Shown: positions 46,038 through 50,440 of the stretch, piece after piece | Numbering within the stretch: the stretch's first letter is position 1 | Layout of the letters: the number at the start of each line of letters is the position of its first letter | DNA from: Bradyrhizobium genomosp. I (2014) | GTDB taxonomy: Bacteria > Pseudomonadota > Alphaproteobacteria > Rhizobiales > Xanthobacteraceae | Direction: 5' to 3' | Assembly (NCBI RefSeq): GCF_000261685.1 | Contig: NZ_AJQE01000234.1 | Span: 1 to 50,440 of the forward strand | Length of the DNA stretch: 50,440 nucleotides | Program-made: the position numbers and the translations under genes | Notes under the pieces: generated by a model | The model's database searches: none | Told to the model about the DNA's origin: nothing | What the model saw: only the letters and a program-made list of their open reading frames with translations

Positions 46038-47648
46038 ATGCCGACGCCCGTCACCTCCATCGCTCCCGTCAGCGCCGCCAGCCCCTTGGCTGATGCGGCG
46101 ACGCCCGATCTCGTGCTTCAAGCCGGCAGTGTCGTCGATGCCAGGGTCGTCAGCGTCCTCGCCGACCATCTGGTGCGGATCGCGATCGCAAATCTATCCC
46201 TCGACGTGATGTCGGAAGTCGCGCTGTCGCCCGGGCAAAATCTCCAGCTGGCGGTGTCGCAGAACGACGGCACTGTCCGCCTTGCCGTCGTCGGCGGAGC
46301 AGGGGAGGCGGTCGCCGATATGGTCACGCTGACGCCGCGTGCGGCCTCGCTGGTGGAGAGCCCGCCGCTCGCGCCGTCGGCGGGCGCAGCGCGCAGTGCG
46401 TTGACGCCTTCGGAGCAGGTCGCGGTCACGGCGGCTTCGGCCGAGGCCGTCACCAGGCAGGGCAGCCAGGCGCCGCTGTTTGCCAATCTGGCCGCCGTCG
46501 TCACCGGCAGCGATCTGCCCGCGGGCCTGAAGCAGGCGGTGCTGGACGTGCTTGCGCAGCAGACGCCGCTCAACACCGGGCTCGATGGCGGCGATATCGA
46601 AACCGCCTTCCAGAAATCCGGCCTGTTCCTCGAGGCCTCGCTGGCCGCAGGCGCGACGCCGTCGTCCGGCGCAATGCCCGATCTGAAGGCGGCGCTGCTG
46701 GTGCTGCGCCAGGCACTGGCCACGCTCGAAGCCACCCCGCCGCATACGCAAGGCGCCATCATGCCCGCCAGCGCCGCGGGGACACCGCAGTCGGCAGCTG
46801 CACCGGCTCAGCCGACAGGCGGGGCCGTGCCCTCATCCGAAACCGAGATCGCGCAACCTCAGCAAATGCCGCGCAGCGCCACACAAGCGGCCGCCGTCCT
46901 GGCTGATGCTGCCGCCGGCGTTGCGCAGGCCGCGATGCCGCGGACCATGACCGCGGGGCTTGCCGCCAGCCTCTTGCAGGAGATGACGCAAAATCTCCCG
47001 CGCATGATCGGCAACGTGCCAGGGTCCAACAAGGCCGTGCCGGACGGCCACATCTTCGAGGCGGCCACCCGTGCGGCCACGCCGCCACCGTTCCGCGGCG
47101 CATTGCCGGCGCCCCAGCCGATCGCCTCGCCGTCGCTCGCGCCGGATACACCGTTGGCCACCGCGGTGCATCGCCTGCTCGGCGACACCGACGCCGCGAT
47201 CGCGCGGCAGACCTTGCTCCAGGTCGCCTCGCTCCCCGATCGCACCGACGCCGGCGGCCACCGCGTCGATCCGGCCGTGCCGCAGTGGAATTTCGAGATT
47301 CCGTTCGCGACTCCGCAGGGCACCGCGATGGCCCAGTTCGAGATCTCGCGCGATGGCGGCAATGACTCCGCCGATCCCGCCAGGCGCGCCTGGCGCGCGC
47401 GCTTCTCGCTCGATGTCGAGCCGGCGGGTCCCGTGCATGCGCTGATCACGCTGAACGGCGACAAGACCCTGGTGCGGATGTGGGCGGAGCGGCCGGCGAC
47501 GGCGCAGCAACTCCGTGCCGGCATTGGCGAGCTCAGCCAGGCATTGACGCGGGCCGAGCTCACACCCGGCGACATCGTGGTCCGCGACGGCACGCCGCCC
47601 CAACCGACGCCTGCCCGCGCCGGCCACTTCCTGGATCGAGCGACATGA
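46038..47648 (+). CDS. FliK-like protein (flagellar hook-length control C-terminal domain)
   Basis: A 536-residue protein, mostly Ala/Pro/Thr-rich and low in recognisable structure. Its last part (about residues 415-520: WNFEIPFATPQGTAMAQFEI, LITLNGDKTLVRMWAERPAT) resembles the FliK C-terminal domain, which in flagellar FliK binds FlhB and switches export specificity. The ordinary flagellar genes are not near. Its stop overlaps the next gene, a free FlhB C-terminal domain, by ATGA. FliK-like/FlhB-C pairs of this form are known in other bacteria (for example ylqG-ylqH in Bacillus subtilis), so the pair probably works together. Confidence 0.75.
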   Translation: MPTPVTSIAPVSAASPLADAATPDLVLQAGSVVDARVVSVLADHLVRIAIANLSLDVMSEVALSPGQNLQLAVSQNDGTVRLAVVGGAGEAVADMVTLTPRAASLVESPPLAPSAGAARSALTPSEQVAVTAASAEAVTRQGSQAPLFANLAAVVTGSDLPAGLKQAVLDVLAQQTPLNTGLDGGDIETAFQKSGLFLEASLAAGATPSSGAMPDLKAALLVLRQALATLEATPPHTQGAIMPASAAGTPQSAAAPAQPTGGAVPSSETEIAQPQQMPRSATQAAAVLADAAAGVAQAAMPRTMTAGLAASLLQEMTQNLPRMIGNVPGSNKAVPDGHIFEAATRAATPPPFRGALPAPQPIASPSLAPDTPLATAVHRLLGDTDAAIARQTLLQVASLPDRTDAGGHRVDPAVPQWNFEIPFATPQGTAMAQFEISRDGGNDSADPARRAWRARFSLDVEPAGPVHALITLNGDKTLVRMWAERPATAQQLRAGIGELSQALTRAELTPGDIVVRDGTPPQPTPARAGHFLDRAT

Positions 47649-47908
47649 GCGATCCGTCCAGGCTCGCGATCGCGCTGCACTACGAGAAGGGCACCAACGC
47701 GCCTGTCGTCGTCGCCAAGGGCAAGGGCACGATCGGCGAAAAGATCGTCGAGATCGCGAAGGCCCACGACATCCCGATCGAGGAGAACGAGGTCCTGGCC
47801 GGCGCGCTGTCCAAGGTCGAGCTAGGTGAGGAGATCCCGCCGGATCTCTACAAGGCCGTCGCCGAGGTGCTGGTGTTTGTGCTGCGGCTGTCGGGCCGGG
47901 GGCGGTAA
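47645..47908 (+). CDS. Free-standing FlhB/EscU C-terminal-domain protein
   Basis: An 87-residue protein matching only the cytoplasmic C-terminal domain of the type III export switch proteins FlhB/YscU. It starts at MSDPSRLAIALHYEKG and continues APVVVAKGKG and PIEENEVLAGALSKVELGEEIPP. In full FlhB an NPTH autocleavage site directly precedes this domain. Here the asparagine, threonine and histidine of that motif are absent and the protein begins at the position after cleavage. The ATG overlaps the FliK-like stop (ATGA). A function in export control is inference. Confidence 0.88.
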   Translation: MSDPSRLAIALHYEKGTNAPVVVAKGKGTIGEKIVEIAKAHDIPIEENEVLAGALSKVELGEEIPPDLYKAVAEVLVFVLRLSGRGR

Positions 47909-47982
47909 AACCAACCTGTCATCGTTTCACCACGTAGCGGCTGCATGGTCGCGCTGGCCTTCATTGCTCACGGATATCGCTG

Positions 47983-48801
47983 TTGCTCACCCGTCGTTCC
48001 ACCCTCGGTCTTCTCGCCGCAGCCGCGGTCCTGCCATCCCGCGCGCGCGCCCACGTCGCGCCGCCGCGCAATGAAATCCGTGAGAGTCTTGCGAAACGCT
48101 TCACCGACCTCGGCACATCAGGCACCTTCGTCGGCTACAAGGTCGAGGACTATCTGATCGTCGCCAGCGACAAGGAGCGCTCGGGTGAGGGCAAGCTGCC
48201 GGCCTCGACCTTCAAGATTCCAAACTCGTTGATTGCGCTCGAGACCGGCGTGGTCGCCGACCCCGACAAGGATGTGTTTCCCTGGGACGGCGTCAAGCGT
48301 CCGATCGAGGCCTGGAACAAGGACCACACGCTGCGCAGTGCGATCGCGGTCAGCGCGGTGCCGGTGTATCAGGAGATCGCGCGTCGCATCGGGCAGGAGC
48401 GCATGCAGAAATATGTCGACGAGTTCGACTACGGCAATCGCGACATCGGCGGCGGCATCGACCAGTTCTGGCTCACCGGCGCCCTGCGCATCGATCCGGT
48501 CGAGCAGATTGATTTCGTCGACCGGCTGCGCCGCCGCGTGCTGCCGATCAGCAAGCGCAGTCAGGATCTCGTCGCCGACATCCTGCCGGTGACCAAGGTC
48601 GGCGACAGCGTCATCCGCGCCAAGTCCGGATTGCTGGGTGCCGAGCGCGGCGAGCCGTCGCTCGGCTGGATGGTCGGCTGGGCCGAGAAGGGGGAGGCGC
48701 ACACCGTGTTCGCGCTCAACATGGATTGCAAGGAGTCGCGCCTGATCGGCGAGCGCATGCCGCTGACGCAAGCTTGCCTTGCCGAGATCGGCGCGATCTA
48801 G
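47983..48801 (+). CDS. Class D (OXA-type) beta-lactamase
   Basis: A 272-residue secreted serine beta-lactamase, expected to hydrolyse penicillins and possibly other beta-lactams. All diagnostic motifs are present: STFK at 75-78 (active serine S75, lysine K78), SAV at 124-126, YGN at 150-152, FWL at 162-164 and KSG at 214-216. The TTG at 47983 gives a signal peptide starting MLTRRSTLGLL with a twin-arginine-like pair and ends near A23. No in-frame ATG was found just upstream. The gene lies on its own strand block between FlhB-C and a divergent DUF4260 gene, without mobile elements nearby. Confidence 0.9.
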   Translation: MLTRRSTLGLLAAAAVLPSRARAHVAPPRNEIRESLAKRFTDLGTSGTFVGYKVEDYLIVASDKERSGEGKLPASTFKIPNSLIALETGVVADPDKDVFPWDGVKRPIEAWNKDHTLRSAIAVSAVPVYQEIARRIGQERMQKYVDEFDYGNRDIGGGIDQFWLTGALRIDPVEQIDFVDRLRRRVLPISKRSQDLVADILPVTKVGDSVIRAKSGLLGAERGEPSLGWMVGWAEKGEAHTVFALNMDCKESRLIGERMPLTQACLAEIGAI

Positions 48802-48825
48802 CGTATGTAGTGATCGCGCCCTATT

Positions 48826-48890
48826 GCGGACCGCAAAGAAGTCCTCGTTATTGCGAGCGCAGCCCTACCACCGACGTCATTGCGAGGGGT
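48826..48890. repeat. Degenerate intergenic repeat sequence
   Basis: TTGCGGACCGCAA (48826-48838) is a small palindrome. Two copies of an ATTGCGAG unit follow (in TTATTGCGAGCGCAG and GTCATTGCGAGG). They look like broken copies of another repeat type common between Bradyrhizobium genes. They fill the space between the beta-lactamase and the DUF4260 gene, which converge. Confidence 0.45.
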
Positions 48891-48899
48891 CCGCGCCGG

Positions 48900-49304
48900 T
48901 CAGGCGTCCTTCTGCCGGCCGATCGCGCCCAGATGCGTGAAGCCGAACCCGGCGGAATATTTCAGGCCGTAGCCCAGCGCCCGGTCGATGCCGATATGGG
49001 CAAGCCAGATCAAGGCAATGGACAAAGTGAGGGACGAGGCGAGCCCGAAGCCCAGCGTCAGCAGTGCCACCGGCGCCATGTAGCTGTGAGCGGCGTTGTA
49101 GACCATCGCGCCGGACTTGGCGTCGGACAGGTATGCCAGGAAGCTCAGATCGGGCACGAAGAAGAGGAGGGCAAAGACCAACCAGGAGCCGTCCCAGGCC
49201 CAGTAGAGCATCACCATCCCCGCAAACAGGGTCAGGCCCTCCAGCCGCAGCAGGATGTTGACACCGCCTGTCGCCGCGCCGGTCCCGGCCGTTCCTTCGG
49301 TCAT
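48900..49304 (-). CDS. DUF4260 membrane protein
   Basis: A 134-residue inner-membrane protein of unknown function, matching DUF4260: a first hydrophobic stretch LLRLEGLTLFAGMVMLY, a second FALLFFVPDLSFLAYL, the conserved YNAAHSYMAPVALL and WLAHIGIDRALGYGLKY. Three to four membrane segments are likely. The start at 49304 is chosen because GGGGGACGAG precedes it on this strand and MTEGTAG begins the protein; the longer frame upstream is probably not translated. It is divergent from the carboxylase gene at 49444. Confidence 0.85.
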   Translation of the reverse strand: MTEGTAGTGAATGGVNILLRLEGLTLFAGMVMLYWAWDGSWLVFALLFFVPDLSFLAYLSDAKSGAMVYNAAHSYMAPVALLTLGFGLASSLTLSIALIWLAHIGIDRALGYGLKYSAGFGFTHLGAIGRQKDA

Positions 49305-49443
49305 GCTCGTCCCCCAGGCAAAACTTTGTAATTCCTTGCGCTTTCCCGCTGCGGCAGGGCAGCCCTGCGACGCCGAAAGCCGCTTCCCGGCCTGCAAAAT
49401 GCCGTGTTAGAACCCCGCATCATTTAAGAACTGGCGGGAGCAA

Positions 49444-50440
49444 ATGAAACACATCCTGGACGCCCTTGAAGACCGTCGCGCCGGCGCCAAGCTCGGTGGC
49501 GGGGAGAAGCGCATCGAGGCGCAGCATGCCCGCGGCAAGCTGACCGCGCGCGAGCGCATCGAGCTCCTGCTCGACAAGGGATCGTTCGAGGAGTTCGACA
49601 TGTTCGTCGAGCACCGCTCCACCGAGTTCGGCATGGAGAAGACCAAGGTGCCGGGCGACGGCGTCGTCACCGGCTGGGGCACCGTCAACGGTCGCAAGAC
49701 GTTTGTCTTCGCCAAGGATTTCACCGTGTTCGGCGGCTCGCTGTCCGAGACCCACGCGCTGAAGATCACGAAGCTCCAGGACATGGCGATGAAGGCGAGG
49801 GCGCCCATCATCGGCCTCTATGACGCGGGCGGCGCCCGCATCCAGGAGGGCGTCGCTGCGCTCGCCGGGTACTCCTACGTTTTCCGCCGCAACGTGCTCG
49901 CCTCGGGCGTGATCCCGCAGATCTCCGTCATCATGGGGCCCTGCGCCGGTGGCGACGTCTATTCGCCAGCGATGACCGACTTCATCTTCATGGTGAAGAA
50001 CACCAGCTACATGTTTGTCACCGGCCCGGACGTGGTGAAGACCGTCACCAACGAGGTCGTCACCGCCGAAGAGCTCGGCGGCGCCTCGGTGCACGCCACG
50101 CGCTCCTCGATCGCCGACGGCGCCTTCGAGAACGACGTCGAGACGCTGCTGCAGATGCGGCGCCTGATCGACTTCCTGCCGTCCAACAATACCGACGGCG
50201 TGCCGGAATGGCCGAGTTTCGACGACATCGGCCGTGTCGACATGTCGCTGGACACGCTGATCCCCGACAATCCCAACAAGCCCTACGACATGAAGGAGCT
50301 GATCCTGAAGGTCGTGGACGAGGGCGATTTCTTCGAGATCGCGGAAGCCTTCGCCAAGAACATCGTCACCGGCTTCGGCCGCATCGCTGGCCGCACCGTC
50401 GGCTTCGTCGCCAACCAGCCGATGGTGCTGGCGGGGGGGG
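49444..50440 (+). CDS. pccB: Propionyl-CoA carboxylase beta subunit, N-terminal part
   Basis: Carboxyltransferase subunit of a biotin-dependent acyl-CoA carboxylase, most likely propionyl-CoA carboxylase (propionyl-CoA to methylmalonyl-CoA). The window holds 332 codons plus one base. The N-terminal half is present: [36 protein letters not shown] (oxyanion region), [16 protein letters not shown], and part of the second carboxyltransferase subdomain. The last codons read GCG GGG GGG G, whereas a family member would be expected to have Gly-Val near here. The eight-G run may be a sequencing artefact. The C-terminal half lies outside the window. Confidence 0.9.
   Translation, partial: MKHILDALEDRRAGAKLGGGEKRIEAQHARGKLTARERIELLLDKGSFEEFDMFVEHRSTEFGMEKTKVPGDGVVTGWGTVNGRKTFVFAKDFTVFGGSLSETHALKITKLQDMAMKARAPIIGLYDAGGARIQEGVAALAGYSYVFRRNVLASGVIPQISVIMGPCAGGDVYSPAMTDFIFMVKNTSYMFVTGPDVVKTVTNEVVTAEELGGASVHATRSSIADGAFENDVETLLQMRRLIDFLPSNNTDGVPEWPSFDDIGRVDMSLDTLIPDNPNKPYDMKELILKVVDEGDFFEIAEAFAKNIVTGFGRIAGRTVGFVANQPMVLAGG

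Overview
The window looks like chromosomal DNA of a Bradyrhizobium-type alphaproteobacterium. The evidence is strong G/C preference at third codon positions, protein sequences typical of rhizobial/Nitrobacteraceae ribosomal proteins, the absence of rpmJ and infA from the spc region, and several families of short palindromic intergenic repeats of the kind common in Bradyrhizobium. It opens inside rplL and ends inside an acyl-CoA carboxylase gene in a run of eight G, which suggests that the right edge is a contig end.

Layout. (1) 1-9258: end of rplL, then rpoB and rpoC, closed by a clear rho-independent terminator. (2) 9395-13577: two accessory genes inserted between the polymerase genes and the str operon. 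One is a two-domain FAD-dependent amine-oxidase-like/SAM-methyltransferase fusion; the other is a single-chain ABC exporter with very acidic tails at both ends. (3) 13578-33957: an almost uninterrupted str-S10-spc-alpha ribosomal supercluster. Its order is rpsL rpsG fusA tuf rpsJ rplC rplD rplW rplB rpsS rplV rpsC rplP rpmC rpsQ rplN rplX rplE rpsN rpsH rplF rplR rpsE rpmD rplO secY adk rpsM rpsK rpoA rplQ, ending in a strong terminator. Adk carries a roughly 100-residue lysine/alanine-rich, histone-H1-like tail. (4) 34233-38238: an SDR plus a DUF1330 protein, a ClC chloride channel/antiporter, and a divergent zinc-free MDR oxidoreductase/HxlR regulator pair. (5) 38417-44691: an OprO/P-type porin, then the chain degP-like protease, rarA, an orphan HigA-type antitoxin and rluC, joined by ATGA overlaps or short gaps. 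(6) 44732-50440: a small secreted protein, an ATP12-type F1 chaperone, a FliK-like gene overlapping a free-standing FlhB C-terminal-domain gene, a class D beta-lactamase, a DUF4260 membrane protein and the start of a propionyl-CoA carboxylase beta subunit.

How the genes work together. Most of the window supplies transcription, translation and Sec export. Palindromic repeats sit between rplL/rpoB, rpoB/rpoC, tuf/rpsJ, rpsJ/rplC, rpmD/rplO and rpoA/rplQ, so these essential operons carry intercistronic hairpins that could act as processing or attenuation points. Likely sigma-70-type promoters are visible before the ABC gene, before rpsL, before adk, before rpsM and before the HxlR gene.

No single new multi-gene defence or biosynthetic system is evident. 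The items most worth follow-up are the Adk basic tail, the FAD/methyltransferase fusion with its neighbouring acidic-tailed exporter, the orphan HigA with its own heptamer operator inside a housekeeping gene string, and the FliK-like/FlhB-C pair.
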